From positions 2,046,001 through 2,110,000 of the forward strand of contig OX637338.1 of the NCBI GenBank assembly GCA_951799405.1: a stretch of DNA of 64,000 bases. Reading direction: 5' to 3'. Both the position numbers and the translations under genes were made by a program. The notes under the pieces are model-generated. The model made no database searches. It was not told the DNA's origin and saw only the letters and a list, made by a program, of their open reading frames with translations. Positions 10,441 to 20,328 of the stretch are shown here, one piece after another. Every line of letters begins with the position of its first letter. The first letter of the stretch is position 1. Source of the DNA: Agapetus fuscipes. Its lineage: Eukaryota > Arthropoda > Insecta > Trichoptera > Glossosomatidae.

Positions 10441-10711
10441 AATGTAATTTGTCGTGTGTGTGTGTTCCTTGACTTATAGGTTGGTATGCGGCTGACCACC
10501 CATGCTGTAAAAATGGTTCACTTTGCCAATGTCACCCCTGTCTCAGGGAAGGACGGCAAGAGTTGCAGGGTGTATGTCCATTTGAGATTTGGTTTTTATG
10601 TTGTAGGTTCACATGAGGCATGTGCAAGCGCGAACTTGTACGTGTCTGGTTGTGAGAATGCATGTAATGTGAATCTCCAATGTAACATATCTTTGCAACT
10701 TAGATTAGATT
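10441..10711 (+). repeat. T module in place as the RTE-A 3'UTR
   Basis: This is the parental context of the ~40 dispersed copies. The discrete module starts at TTCCTTGACTTATAGG (10466) and ends in TTAGATTAGATTA. It contains a 75-codon open frame from ATG 10486 that runs on to 10740, and a B-box-like GGTTCACTTTGCC about 50 bp in. Confidence 0.85.
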
Positions 10712-10744
10712 ATTTTTTCGATTGTTATATAAATAAATAACACC

Positions 10745-10840
10745 TTATTAACTTTAAAACACTGTTTATATTTCACAAAAATATCATAAATTTAAAAATT
10801 AAACTACTAACGTTTTCGACCAATATGGTCATCCTCAGGT
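10745..10840 (-). ncRNA. Hammerhead-like element a
   Basis: On the minus strand, core CTGAGGA (10832-10838), an extra T, stem II GACCATATTGGTC (10818-10830), GAAA, then A-CG-T, U and A. Flanking stem I is only AC/GT. The downstream AT-rich part shares AACAGTGTTTTAA with the element at 43490-43752. A run of TTAGA repeats abuts it. Confidence 0.4.
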
Positions 10841-11220
10841 CAGATTAGATTAGATTAGATCCTGTTGCTGACTTGAATAACGAGTGTTCGAAGACTGAGG
10901 TGATGGACAATGAGGTATAACTAGGTGCGTTCATATACATATTATACACTCTTGTTAACATAATAAATATTATAGACGGCAGTAAAATAGGTTTTATAGT
11001 TAATTTATTTATTGCTCTGTTGAAATCGAAAACATGAATGTAGACAAAAAAAACCCATGGGATATAATATAGCATTTGTTTATTACCTTAAATAAATTTT
11101 AGCATTCAATCGACAGAGATTAAACCTGGCGATTTTAAATGTGTGAAAATTTAAGGAAATTGTGAGACTAGAAAATTCGAGAACGCTACGCTACGTCACT
11201 AAGCATCCATTCAAATCAAT
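10841..11220. other. TTAGA run, then unremarkable DNA
   Basis: 10841-10860 is a short TTAGA tract resembling a T-module tail with no body. The rest is AT-rich with no recognised family. Confidence 0.4.
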
Positions 11221-11470
11221 TCTTTCCGCGTTTTCTCCGGAGGGTAACATGTGGGGAGTGGAAACTATTTATTTTTACAGGTAAGGAGGCCGGGTTTACG
11301 CCAACTCCTTCAGTTAAAGTGGATGTTTCCCAGCTTCGACTCATTTCTTGCGAAAGCTGAGTAAGCCTTGCCGGTATTTTATTTTGGGTTTGAACTACAC
11401 GCCGCAACGGAAATCATTTCTGACACTCTTGTTGGGATACGAACCCGAGCTTTCAGCATGAAATGCAAGA
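11221..11470 (-). repeat. SINE-A, diverged
   Basis: On the minus strand it runs from the B-box part (GGTTCGTATCC) through CGGCAAGGCTTACTCAGCTTTC and the GTTACCCTCCGG region. Its A-box half is truncated. Confidence 0.75.
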
Positions 11471-11639
11471 ACAATATAAAAATATATTATCTGGCAGAAA
11501 ACGATTAGAATAACTTGTATTTGGAACTGCACTCGACTATCTTGCATAAATGAAAAAAAATGTGCGACAGGTTTCGTAAACAGTGTACACAATATTTTGT
11601 ACCTGATGATGCAGACATTGTTTAGTATATAAAATAAAA

Positions 11640-11644
11640 AGATA

Positions 11645-11683
<39 letters not shown>

Positions 11684-11712
11684 TTTTATATTATATATAT
11701 ATATATTCACTT
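11640..11712. repeat. (TA)n microsatellite
   Basis: About 70 bp of almost pure TA dinucleotides, interrupted by one CTTTT. Confidence 0.95.
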
Positions 11713-11724
11713 ATGGAACGAGTT

Positions 11725-11983
11725 TGCTGCCTTAGTTCTTGTTTACCGTATACGCCATTAAGAAAATTTTACATGAGCAATGTTTGCATGTGTACTGGAC
11801 CAATGTGTCTTATGAAAACAATAAATTTATTGAAAAAATATTTAAAAAAACTCTCACATTATCGAGTTTTACGGTTTTTCTTAGCTCAGATTGTGTAGAA
11901 TTTGATTCTTAAAACAACTGCATGACATAGTCATATTTGACAAGATTGGCGTAGGTATACGGTAAACAAGAACTGGGGGAGCG
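11725..11983. mobile_element. M1 MITE with 4-bp target duplication
   Basis: 259-bp non-coding element. The ends are inverted: TGCTGCCTTAGTTCTTGTTT at the left, and the complement of CAAGAACTGGGGGAGCG at the right. AGTT flanks it on both sides (11721-11724 and 11984-11987). The interior resembles M2 (GTGTCTTATGAAAAC, TTAGCTCAGATTGTGTAGAA). Confidence 0.85.
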
Positions 11984-11999
11984 AGTTATCTATGTTCCC

Positions 12000-12235
12000 T
12001 CCCCAATTTAATCTTGTCCTATTCAAAACCAAAATCAATCGCCATTTTCTTTCAGAGCCTCAAAACAAAGCCAACGCAACACACAACACGACACTACGCA
12101 GCTAACAGCTCTGCTACAAAGGATCAGGACATCAACCACCTCTGCAGTACTACGACAAGTATCATACACCTCTACAGTTTCTGAAATCTAAGGAGTCCCA
12201 GCACTTTAATTTTTAATTATTTAAGCAAAAAAAAT
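12000..12235 (+). repeat. LINE-D 3' fragment
   Basis: Begins in the degraded C-terminal coding part (AATTTAATCTTGTCCTATTCAAAACC) and continues into the family 3'UTR (CACTACGCAGCTAACAGC, GACATCAACCACC). It matches 53895-54150 and the complement of 44035-44440. Confidence 0.65.
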
Positions 12236-12776
12236 GCGTTTTTTTTTCAGCATTCTAGTGTCTTTTGTTTATATTGAAAATAAGTACATCATTTGAATTG
12301 CAACCCTGACACTAATCCATATATTAAAAATGCAACAAGGAAAGAGTCTTGAGAATCCTGAAACTGCCAATAAATCCGAGCTGCAAGCATTCTATTAGCC
12401 ATGATATGAATGAGAATACATGACAATGTAGTATTTATGTAGGCATGCTTGTATTTGTGTTTGGCCCACCATTCACTTGTCTTCCATTGTCACATATTAT
12501 ATGAAGCAGTGAATACCAGTGCTGCGCAACCGGTGTGCTATGAGCCGGCTTGTTAGAATGTATGTAATATGACCCTTAAATTTTCTAGATTACAGATATG
12601 TCATAAAAGTAAATATAAATGTAAAAATTAACACTGTACAAAATAAATACAATTTGGAAAAGATGAAAAAAGTGTTTTTTTACTCGTAGCCCTATGCATT
12701 TTTATTATTTAAAAAATGTTTATTTATAAACGTTTTATTTCCGTCATAAGGTATAAAATATTTTTTAAAAGTTGCA
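12236..12776. other. No recognisable feature
   Basis: AT-rich DNA without family matches or meaningful open frames. Confidence 0.4.
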
Positions 12777-13108
12777 TCCATGTAATTTAGTCCGGTCGAT
12801 AAAATCAATTGGTAGAGAGCTTGCATTCCATGACGAAAGCTCTGGTTCAAATCGCACCGAGGGTGTCAGAAATATTTTTTTCAGTGTTTATTTCAAAACC
12901 AAAATCAAATACCGACAAGATTTACTCAGCCTTCACAAGAAAAGAGTACCAGCCCCGTCGGGAGCTAAAAGACCTCCATTTCAACTGAAGTGGTTGGCGC
13001 ATGGCCGGTCCCCTTACCTATAAAAATAAAGTTTCCACTCACCACATCCCTTCGGGCAAAACGCGGTAAGATGTTACACTATATGTGTAGCTTAGTAGCG
13101 TTTTTTTA
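12777..13108 (+). repeat. SINE-A, near full length
   Basis: The tRNA-like head (GGTCGATAAAATCAATTGGT as a decayed A box, GGTTCAAATCG as B box) leads into the GTGTTTATTTCAAAACC section, ACTGAAGTGGTTGG, and the tail TTACACTATATGTGTAGCTTAG. Confidence 0.85.
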
Positions 13109-13345
13109 ATACCATGTATTGTAGCTTTTTAAGAAAGAGTTTGAATATGTTGTAAGAGAGAAAAGGTTGCGAGCTACTGGTGTATACTGAGGTAGTGATC
13201 CATTGTTCAGCATGTTTACTGACCAATAAAGCCTTATAGACTGCACTCCAAGACAAGGCTCGCGTGGGACCTTAAGACGTACTTACAAGGAGTCGACAGC
13301 GCTCGTGGAGACTTAAAAAAAGCGCTTTATACCCCAAACCTGTCG
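13109..13345. other. No recognisable feature
   Basis: Short non-repetitive interval with no coding signal. Confidence 0.35.
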
Positions 13346-13720
13346 CATTTGTTTCTTAAATTTATGATCTTAGTAAAAGAGAGTCAGAAATGAAAAAAAT
13401 CAACTGTGTTTATTAATTATTTCAACTGTTTTCAAGAAATTTCATGAGTTAAAGTAATTTCATTTTTTTTATTTTTTTTTTCTAAACTATTCACGCTTTG
13501 TGATACTAAACAATGTGTGGTTCTGTAACTAAAAATAGCGCCAGAAAAAAGTAAAAAAAAAACGTGTTTTTTTTTAAATATTATTTTGTGGTTACATTTT
13601 TTTATGTTATCAATTTCTTTTAACTTTTACGATTTAGCTACATAATTAATTCATATGATTGATTTTTTTACTAAAGCCATAGAGTTAAAGAAACAAAAAC
13701 GACACAGTAGGGGAATGAAA
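13346..13720. repeat. AT-rich foldback-like element, decayed
   Basis: The edges resemble each other inverted: TTTGTTTCTTAAATTTATGATCTTAG at the left, and CTAAAGCCATAGAGTTAAAGAAACAAAAACG at the right. Similar edge words occur at 53085-53125 and 63355-63385 (TTTTTGTTTCTTACACTTTATGGTC or its complement) and in the interior at 3960-4250. This suggests an old AT-rich MITE family. Confidence 0.4.
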
Positions 13721-13906
13721 TACTCATTGAAAGAAACGGGTTTCAAGCTTTACCGGCCGCTGCTATCGCAATCGTACTTTGTAAAATAATACCATGGGAC
13801 TTTATATTCCGTGATCTGTGCATGGGACATACATATAAATAAAATTGATTTTACATCTAGTATCGACAGTGTGTACCTACTTTATTATCGTTGAAATTAC
13901 GATAAT

Positions 13907-14050
13907 TTTCTTGACTTATAGGTTCGTATGAGGCTGACCCCATGCTGTAAAAAACTTAGTTCACATTTCTCAATGCCACCTTAGTTTCAGGAAATGTGTA
14001 TGGAGTTGCAAAGTGTACGTTCATGTGAGGTTTGTGTTATTTTGTATGTG
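13907..14050 (+). repeat. T module, highly diverged
   Basis: Only the first half is clear: TTCTTGACTTATAGGTTCG and TTCAGGAAATG. It faces another copy head to head. Confidence 0.65.
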
Positions 14051-14089
14051 TAAACCAGAGAAATTATGTATGCAAATACACCTTCATCT

Positions 14090-14243
14090 ATTATCTAAGT
14101 TGCAAATATATATTACATACATTCCTACAAAAAGATACGTATAAGTCTAAGTACACATGCCGCATGTGGACTTACAACATGTAAACACAATATAAAATGA
14201 GCATAAGCCCTGCAACTCTTGCCAACCTTCCCTGAAACAGGGA
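14090..14243 (-). repeat. T module, 5'-truncated
   Basis: Minus-strand copy from the tail (ATCTAAGTTGCAAATA) to CCCTGAAACAGGGA. Together with 13907-14050 it makes an inverted pair. Confidence 0.7.
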
Positions 14244-14426
14244 ATCAAGATAGAATTTTAATCAAACAATAAAGTTCTTTGACTTTATTCCAGTGGAAAA
14301 TATATAAGCCGTTATTACAGCCACGTCGTTCTCTCACTGCTTGTTTGGCTTATCTACCATTTGATTCAAATACGACATTTAAATTAAATTGTCTTAATAA
14401 TCGCATTTTACACAATCTAAGTCTTG

Positions 14427-14677
14427 TTCCTTGACTTATAGGTTGGTATGCGGCTGACCACCCATGCTGTAAAAATGGTTCACTTCGCCAATGTCCCCCC
14501 TGTTTCAGGGAAGGAAAGCAGGGGTTGCAGGGTGTATGTCCATTTGAGATTTGGTTTTTATGTTGTAGGTTCACATGAGGCATGTGCAAGCGCGAACTTG
14601 TAGGTACATGTCTGGTTGTGAGAATGCATGTAATGTGAATCTCCAATGTAACATATCTTAGATTAGATTAGATTAGA
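14427..14677 (+). repeat. T module nested in M2
   Basis: Starts at TTCCTTGACTTATAGG and ends in TTAGATTAGATTAGA. It splits the M2 segment CACAATCT...GCTAAAAAAACG. Confidence 0.85.
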
Positions 14678-14771
14678 TAAGCTAAAAAAACGTAAAACAC
14701 GATAATGTGAGAGTTGTTTGTAATATTTACTATCACAATGTTCATAAGACACATTGGTTCAGTACACAAAC

Positions 14772-14905
14772 CAATGTGCCTTCCTTCCTCAGCCTTTTTC
14801 AGTCCACTCCTGGATGCAGGCCTTCTCCAATCCTCTCCATTTTGTCTATCGGCTCCTGTGTTCAGCCATCCCCTGCCTATAGTTCCTTTAATGTCGTCGA
14901 GCATT
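14772..14905 (-). repeat. RTE-C C-terminal remnant
   Basis: The minus-strand translation contains LDDIKGTIGRGWLNTGADRQNGEDWRR, the end of an RTE-type reverse transcriptase in a different family from RTE-A. It lies inside M2 between GTACACAAAC and ATTGCTCATG. Confidence 0.7.
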
Positions 14906-15249
14906 GCTCATGTGAAATTACTTCTGCTGAAGATACGACAAACAAGCTCTAGGGTGACGACATGGCTTTTCTTACAGACAGTATGTGGAATGGATGTCCA
15001 CCATTAGCCTCGCTCTTCTAATCTTGTGGTAATCTTATGTGCTTTCCTATAGAAGTTGAACGTAGAGCTTATGTAGGTATACCAAGCTAAGGCCTCAAGA
15101 AGCTAGAATAGTCTTGGGCCTCAAGAAAGCTTATCTCACCATCTTTTTACAATATTTTATCAATGTTTCCTAACGAGCTGCAACGAAATTTATTTTCTCA
15201 CCTATTTAATCTCATAAAGGTGATATTGTCAAAGCAACCTTTCCTTTCC

Positions 15250-15467
15250 TCCATACTGTAAAAAATAGTTCCCTTTGCCAATGTCGCCCCTGTGTCAGAG
15301 AAGGTCGGCAAAAGATGTAGGGCTTATGTTCATTTGAGGTTTGGATTTTATTTGTAAGTAGGTACACATTCAGCATTTGTAAGCACGAACTACACGTGTT
15401 TGTTTGTGGGCATGCATTTGAGAACTCCAAATGAATATATCCTTGCAACTTAGATTATAGATTATAG
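15250..15467 (+). repeat. T module, 5'-truncated
   Basis: Belongs to a subtype with GTTTGTTTGTGGGCAT and the tail TTAGATTATAGATTATAG, shared with 23905 and 35663. Confidence 0.8.
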
Positions 15468-15804
15468 CCCCAAGTTTTTATCTAAAAATAAAAAACAAAC
15501 TCTATATTTCTTTTCGTAACACCTTCTCAAATTAACAGAAAATGCTTAATGTGTAATGTGGTAAGAAATATGTATTCATACGTCCGTTGCTGCACAAATA
15601 CTAATTACAATTATTATGCATTATGACGTCCGAGATCGCTAATCATGCAGGAGTTGCCGAATTATTTAAATTAATCTTCTAACGAGCGATGAAGTTGCAT
15701 TTCTCATTGAGAAATCAATAACTCATTGATTATGAGAAGGGAGCTAATTGATTTACGAAATATTAAAACTAATTGAAAATTATTTTTATAATGAAAAATT
15801 ATGG
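15468..15804. other. Low-repeat island with homeodomain-like words
   Basis: Non-repetitive within this window. 15596-15780 holds many TAAT/ATTA words (CTAATTACAATTATTATGC, GAGCTAATTGATTTACG). It could be conserved regulatory DNA, but AT-richness alone gives many such words. Confidence 0.3.
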
Positions 15805-16040
15805 TTCCTTGACTTATAGGTTGGTATGAGGCTGACCACCCATACTGTAAAAAAATGGAAGTTTCAGGGAAGGTCGGCAAGAGTTGCAGGGCTTATGTTC
15901 ATTTGAGATTGGGTTTTTATATTGTAGGTCCACATGCGGCATGTGTGAGCGCGAAATTATGCGTGTCTGCTTGTGGAAATGCATTTAAAATAAATCTTAA
16001 ATGATACATATCTTTGCAGCTTAGATTAGATTAGATTAGA
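15805..16040 (+). repeat. T module
   Basis: Has the full 5' boundary and a three-unit TTAGA tail. About 35 bp around the GGTTCACTTTGCC B-box-like site are deleted. Confidence 0.85.
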
Positions 16041-16429
16041 AGGAGTTGACGGCGTTTGCATTTATACGACACATATCCGTACATACGGAGCTGATTATAG
16101 CATTGACAATACGGTCACTAAATATTTATCCATACAATATTAATGTTGGTGTTTGCTTAGCAAGGAGGTGCTAACATGTCTGTGAATAGCGCCTGCAGTG
16201 TGTATGCAAACACAGCGACACAAAGGCAGCTTAAATATCAACAGAGAGTATTGACTATGGATCTAAGAAAGGCGGTACACAATGGCGTATTGTTACCGAC
16301 TTTGATGTGTGGAAGTGAAGCATGGACAGTGAATGATAGCGAAGTAAGTAAAGTATGTACGGCGGAAATGAAGCATTTGAGAAGCATGACGGGAAAAACT
16401 CTTAAAGATATAGTTAGGAATGAATAGGT

Positions 16430-16683
16430 AATTAACTGTAATTGTAACTGTAACTCTGTCGCCATTCCGCTAGGGGTGGACAGAGCCTCTGCAGAGTTGC
16501 CTCCATTTTTTCCTATCCTTACATACCTCTTTCAATTCATTCATATCCATCACCTTTTTCATGCATTTTCTTCTTTTACGCTCACTTTGTATATCCCATT
16601 CTTTCACAATCTCCTCAATCTGATCACTCCATACTTTTCTCGGTCGTCCCTTCCCTCTTTTTCCTTTCACACTTTCTTTGTAT
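16430..16683 (-). mobile_element. RTE-B 3' end, nested
   Basis: The minus strand encodes GKGRPRKVWSDQIEEIVKEWDIQSERKRRKC...KKVMDMNELKEVCKDRKKWR, the RTE C-terminus. After it come CACCCCTAGCGGAATGGCGA and a GTTACA-type tail. The open C-terminal frame shows it is younger than its host copy. Confidence 0.8.
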
Positions 16684-16846
16684 TTAAGGAATTATTAATT
16701 AATAATTACCCAATAACATATGTTGAACCAGGGTCAAAGTTGCGGTCAAATGACCCAGGCGGGGATCGAACCAACGTTGTTCTATTCCAAACACGCTAGA
16801 AAGATCAGCCCACTTGGCCCCCTCGGCCATAACACCAACATAAAGT
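16684..16846 (-). repeat. SINE-C (Leu/Ser-type tRNA head)
   Basis: On the minus strand it begins GGTGTTATGGCCGAGGGGGC (A box TGGCCGAGG...), has the extra length of a type II tRNA, then GGTTCGATCCCCGC (B box). The tail runs CTGGTTCAACATATGTTATTGGGTAATTA. Confidence 0.75.
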
Positions 16847-17427
16847 CAATGAAGGAATAAGAAAATGAAGCATTTGAGAAGCATGACAGGGAAAACTCTG
16901 AGGGATAGAGTTAGGAATGAATGGGTATAGAAATAATGTAATTTGAAAGAGGATGTGAAAGTTAAGGTACAAAAGAATGTGATGAGATAGTTTGGGCGTG
17001 TGGAAAGAATGAATGATGATAGACTGACAAAGTATATACAGAGGAAGTGTGAAAGGATAAATAGGTAAGGGATGACCTATAAAAGTATGGAGTGATCAGA
17101 TTGAGGAGATTGTGAAAGAATGGGATATACAAAGCGAGCTTAAAAGAAGAAAATGCATTAAAAATGTGATGGATATGAATGAATTGAAAGAGGTATGTGA
17201 GGATAGGAAGAAATGGAGGTATCTCTGCAGAGGCTTTGGCTACCCCTAGCGAAATGGTGACAGAGTTACAGTTACAGTTACAGAGTATTGTGGGCTATGG
17301 GGAAACAGAATACATATACTGCTCTAAGCAACGGAGCCGGAACATTCCAAATTCTCTCCGCTGGTGCTACGTCACAGATTGTCTATGGGTGTAGCAACCA
17401 CAAATACGGAGCTCGGAAGTATCCCCC

Positions 17428-17561
17428 CCACGGTAATTCTTACCTACCGAATATCGGTAATATTTGTATGAAGACTAATCAGCTGTTCACTTGCGGCCAT
17501 CTTGGATTTACTGGTCTTCATACAAATATTACCGATATTCGGTAGGTAAGAATTACCGTGG
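17428..17561. repeat. Perfect 48-bp inverted repeat
   Basis: 17428-17475 is the exact reverse complement of 17514-17561 (48 of 48 bases), with a 38-bp spacer. The outer end is CCACGGTAATTCTTACC and the inner end TGTATGAAGAC. There is no mismatch, so it arose recently or is kept identical by correction. I see no duplicate of it elsewhere in the window. Confidence 0.9.
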
Positions 17562-17627
17562 TGATGAGACTACAGTTGAGGCGGCAGAATTTCGGCAATT
17601 TATTACGCGTATTAGCAATACAAATTT

Positions 17628-17955
17628 AAGTCCGGTCGATAGCTCAGTTGGTTGGAGTGTTTCCATTTTATGCCGAGAGCTCGAGTTCGATTCCACCCAG
17701 GGTGTCTAAATGATTTCCTGATTCGGTGTTTATTTACAACCCTAAATAAAATACCGGCAAGGCTTACTCTGTCTCTAAATTTTCATGTTTTTTCTTAGAA
17801 ACTTATTTTCTTATGTTGCTGGCATTCCTTGCTTTCCCCTGTAGTCTTCAACTACGGTGGTTTGCGTCACTTAAGTACTAGCCACATGTGATCCCTTCGG
17901 GGAGAACGCGTCAAGATGTTACACTGTACATCAAGCTTAGTTGCGTTGCGTAATA
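17628..17955 (+). repeat. SINE-A, full length
   Basis: Clear A box (GGTCGATAGCTCAGTTGGTT) and B box (GAGTTCGATTCC). Then the GTTTATTTACAACCC section, CACATGTGATCCCTTCGGGG, and a tail ending GTTGCGTTGCG. Confidence 0.85.
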
Positions 17956-18296
17956 GGTATGTACGTTAATTTTTTTTTCCATAAAAAAATCTAATGAATT
18001 TCACTTCAATAAAGAATACGTCGTTATGAAAATCATAACAACCAAAGACTAATTTATTTTCATTATGTGAGATGGTTATTATATGAAAGCTTTAAGCTTG
18101 TTTATTTTTCAGTACAGGCTTAACATATTAAAGTGCTTCTGATAAATTCAACAGCCTGTCTTATGGAACATCGTGAATGTCACATTATGATATGAAGCAA
18201 TATGAAAATAATCACCATTATCCTTTCAGATATTAAAACCAAAAAGTAATTATTTTTATGACCCTTTCAGGTCCAAGTAGGTACTAAGGATGTTAC
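17956..18296. other. No recognisable feature
   Basis: AT-rich, no family match. Confidence 0.35.
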
Positions 18297-18550
18297 GTAA
18301 CGCAGCGCAACTAAGCAAAACCCATAATGTAACTTCTTGCCCGCGTTATTTACAAAAGGGTAGCATGTAGCGATTTGGGACCTATTTATAATTACGGGCA
18401 AGGGGTCGGCCTCACGCCTTCCCCTTCAGTTGAACGGGGGCTGTTACTCATTTATTGTGAAGGCTGAGTAAGCTATGCTGGTATTTTATTACCGCAACGG
18501 AAAATCATTTCTGACAACCTCGGTGGTATTCGAACCCGGGCTCTCGACAT
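18297..18550 (-). repeat. SINE-A
   Basis: Minus-strand copy from the GCGTTACGT tail to the B box (GGTTCGAATACC). The A-box half is missing and a piece of the GTTTATTTCAAA section is deleted. Confidence 0.8.
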
Positions 18551-18869
18551 TAATACAAAATCCGGAACCAGAAAATCAAGCATTAATACAAAATGATAAA
18601 AAAAGTACAAAAACAAAAAAACTGTCATAACATGTCTCATTTGGACTCCGCTCCGAAACTTACATTATGTTCAGGTGTTTTCTTGAGGATATGCATTGAA
18701 TATGAATCGTCGATGATAATAAAAGTATCTTTTAAGTAAACTTTGATAATAGATACATTTTTTGCTTGTCTTAAATTTTCCATCCTTATTTTCTTTGACA
18801 TGTATCAAGATACATTAAAATTAAGTAAAGACCAACAAAGCAGTAAATTTCATTAAATTAATTCCATTG
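18551..18869. other. No recognisable feature
   Basis: AT-rich, no family match. Confidence 0.35.
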
Positions 18870-19104
18870 ATATGCGGCTGACCACCCATGCTATAAAAAT
18901 GGTTCACTTATTTACTTATTGCCAATGTCACCCCCGTTTCAAGGAAGGTTGGCAGAAGTTGCAGGGTGTATGTCCATTTGAGATTTGATTTTTATGTTGT
19001 AGGTTCACATGCGGCATGCGCAAGCGCGAACTTGTACGTGTCAGCTTGTTAGAATGCCTGTGAATTCCCAGTGTTACATATCTTTGCAACTTAGATTAGA
19101 TTAA
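18870..19104 (+). repeat. T module, 5'-truncated
   Basis: Begins at TATGCGGCTGACC and carries a small internal duplication TTATTTACTTATTG after GGTTCAC. Confidence 0.85.
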
Positions 19105-19151
19105 TATTTTTGTGGGTTTGGTGGCTTATACATAGTGAAAGTCCATTGTAT

Positions 19152-19309
19152 ATTAATTAAATAAACAAAGTTTTAATTCACTTTTATAAAAAAAAAAAAA
19201 ATATCTAGCACTTTCGCCTACATGTCCTGATGATGCCTTGTAGGCGAAAGTGCTAGACGAAAATAAAAAAATATAAAAGTGAATTAAAACTTTATTTATT
19301 TAATTAATA
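19152..19309 (+). ncRNA. Hammerhead-like element b in a palindrome
   Basis: Arms starting ATTAATTAAATAAACAAAG are inverted at the right end. At the centre, stem I GTC (19224-19226) pairs with GAC (19256-19258), core CTGATGA is at 19227-19233, then an extra T, stem II GCC/GGC (19235-19237/19243-19245), GAAA 19246-19249, G-TG-C, U, A. This locus keeps the full CUGAUGA consensus. Confidence 0.5.
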
Positions 19310-19794
19310 TAGATAATATTAGATTAGAATTTGAAGTTTGCTTAAGAATAAGGTTTGCTTTAGAATTGCCAATGAATGTTTAGTAAATAAACAGAGACTG
19401 ATTACTAAGTAAATACTTTTAAAGTCAACATAATCATTGCAATTACTGTAAACATTACTTATTTATTATGTTAACTGAACACTCTAATTAACATAATTTA
19501 CTTGTCCACAGTTAACTATTCCCACACAATTAATGGCGTCTGATTATCGGATGACAATGGTGAGTTTAAGTTGCAAAAATTTCTCCACCATTTATCCTCT
19601 TAGTGCTTGTTTGCCTTAACTCAATCAGGGGTAATTTCATATGAGCGATGTTTGTATATATTGAGAACCAATGTGTCTTATAAAAACTGTAAATTGATTG
19701 CAAAAATATATTTTAAAAACTCTCATAGTATCATGTTTTAAGTTTTTATCTTAGCTCAGATTGTATACAATGTGTTTCTGAAGGCATTTTCAAC

Positions 19795-19940
19795 TGAATC
19801 GGTGTTATGGCCGAGGGAGTCAAGTGGCTGATCTTTCTAGCGTATTTGGAATAGAATAACGTTAGTTCGATCCCCGCTTGCGTCATTTGACCATTACTTT
19901 GATTTTGGTTCATCAGATGTCATTGGGTTAATAAATAAAT
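19795..19940 (+). repeat. SINE-C
   Basis: GGTGTTATGGCCGAGGGAGT (A box), the TAGCGTATTTGGAATAGAAT middle, GTTCGATCCCCGC (B box), then the TTTGACC...GGTTCATCAGATGTCATTGGG tail. Confidence 0.8.
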
Positions 19941-19948
19941 AAATCATA

Positions 19949-20062
19949 ATTAATGATAAAAGAAAAACAGCTTTGTTTTCAATTACGTGAGTATTTATTT
20001 TTATATATACATATAAATACTCACGTAATCGAAAACAAAGCTGATTTTCTTTTATCATTAAT
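19949..20062. repeat. Near-perfect 50-bp inverted repeat
   Basis: The arms (ATTAATGATAAAAGAAAA and so on) at 19949-19998 and 20013-20062 match with only one or two differences around a ~14-bp spacer. It includes ACGTGAGTATTTAT and its complement. Probably a foldback element inserted in M2. Confidence 0.8.
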
Positions 20063-20328
20063 GATGAACGATTACAAAGTTAATGCCTCTACAATCAATA
20101 TAATTAATAATTCATTAAAATATACAATAATGAATTATTAACTGATGATATTAATATTTTTTAGTGTTGATCTGTTAATATTATATCTGATGATATTAAT
20201 ACTTACCTGCTTCTGTTTGGGCAGAATAGGTTGATAAATTGCATTCCTCTTCACAAATCTATTTTATTAAAAAAAAAAAGTTATCTTTGAATCGAATGGC
20301 AGGTAAGCCAAACTAGCACTTGAGGGAT

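Larger units (their letters stand above)
7325..10711 (+). mobile_element. RTE-clade LINE (RTE-A), near complete, one stop
   Basis: A non-LTR retrotransposon carrying an AP-like endonuclease followed by reverse transcriptase in one reading frame, then a ~350-bp 3'UTR ending in TTAGATTAGATTA. The frame is open from 7325, just after an in-frame TGA at 7322-7324, but the first in-frame ATG is at 7460, so the true 5' end may be missing. The coding region has no frameshift and one premature TAA at 8405-8407. The (TTAGA)n tail instead of poly(A) and the short 3'UTR fit the RTE clade. At least five 5'-truncated relatives lie in this window: 22439, 35461, 49333, 56770 (minus) and 31738 (minus). I could not identify a target duplication. 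Confidence 0.88.
14329..14953. mobile_element. M2 MITE with two nested inserts
   Basis: Left end TCTCTCACTGCTTGTTTGGC, right end ACAAACAAGCTCTAGGGTGACG. The M2 interior is interrupted by a T module (14427-14677) and an RTE-C fragment (14772-14905). Rejoined, the pieces follow the M2 order. Confidence 0.7.
16160..17286 (+). mobile_element. RTE-B fragment split by a nested RTE-B and SINE-C
   Basis: The left part (16160-16427) encodes VLLPTLMCGSEAWTVNDSEVSKV. The right part (16867-17286) resumes and ends in ACCCCTAGCGAAATGGTGACA and ACAGTT repeats. The junction shows a ~58-bp duplication: 16368-16426 and 16866-16921 share GAAGCATTTGAGAAGCATGA and GTTAGGAATGAAT. Multiple stops make it a pseudogene. 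Confidence 0.75.
19598..20328. mobile_element. M2 MITE with nested inserts
   Basis: Left end CCTCTTAGTGCTTGTTTGCC; right part from about 20280 (TATCTTTGAATCGAATGGCAG) to CTTGAGGGATGCG. SINE-C (19795-19940), a 50-bp-arm palindrome (19949-20062) and ~200 bp of unassigned DNA lie inside. Confidence 0.55.

Noticed and set aside
10841..10860. TTAGA tracts as telomeric repeats
   Set aside because: The insect telomere unit is TTAGG. These short tracts are LINE/T-module tails.
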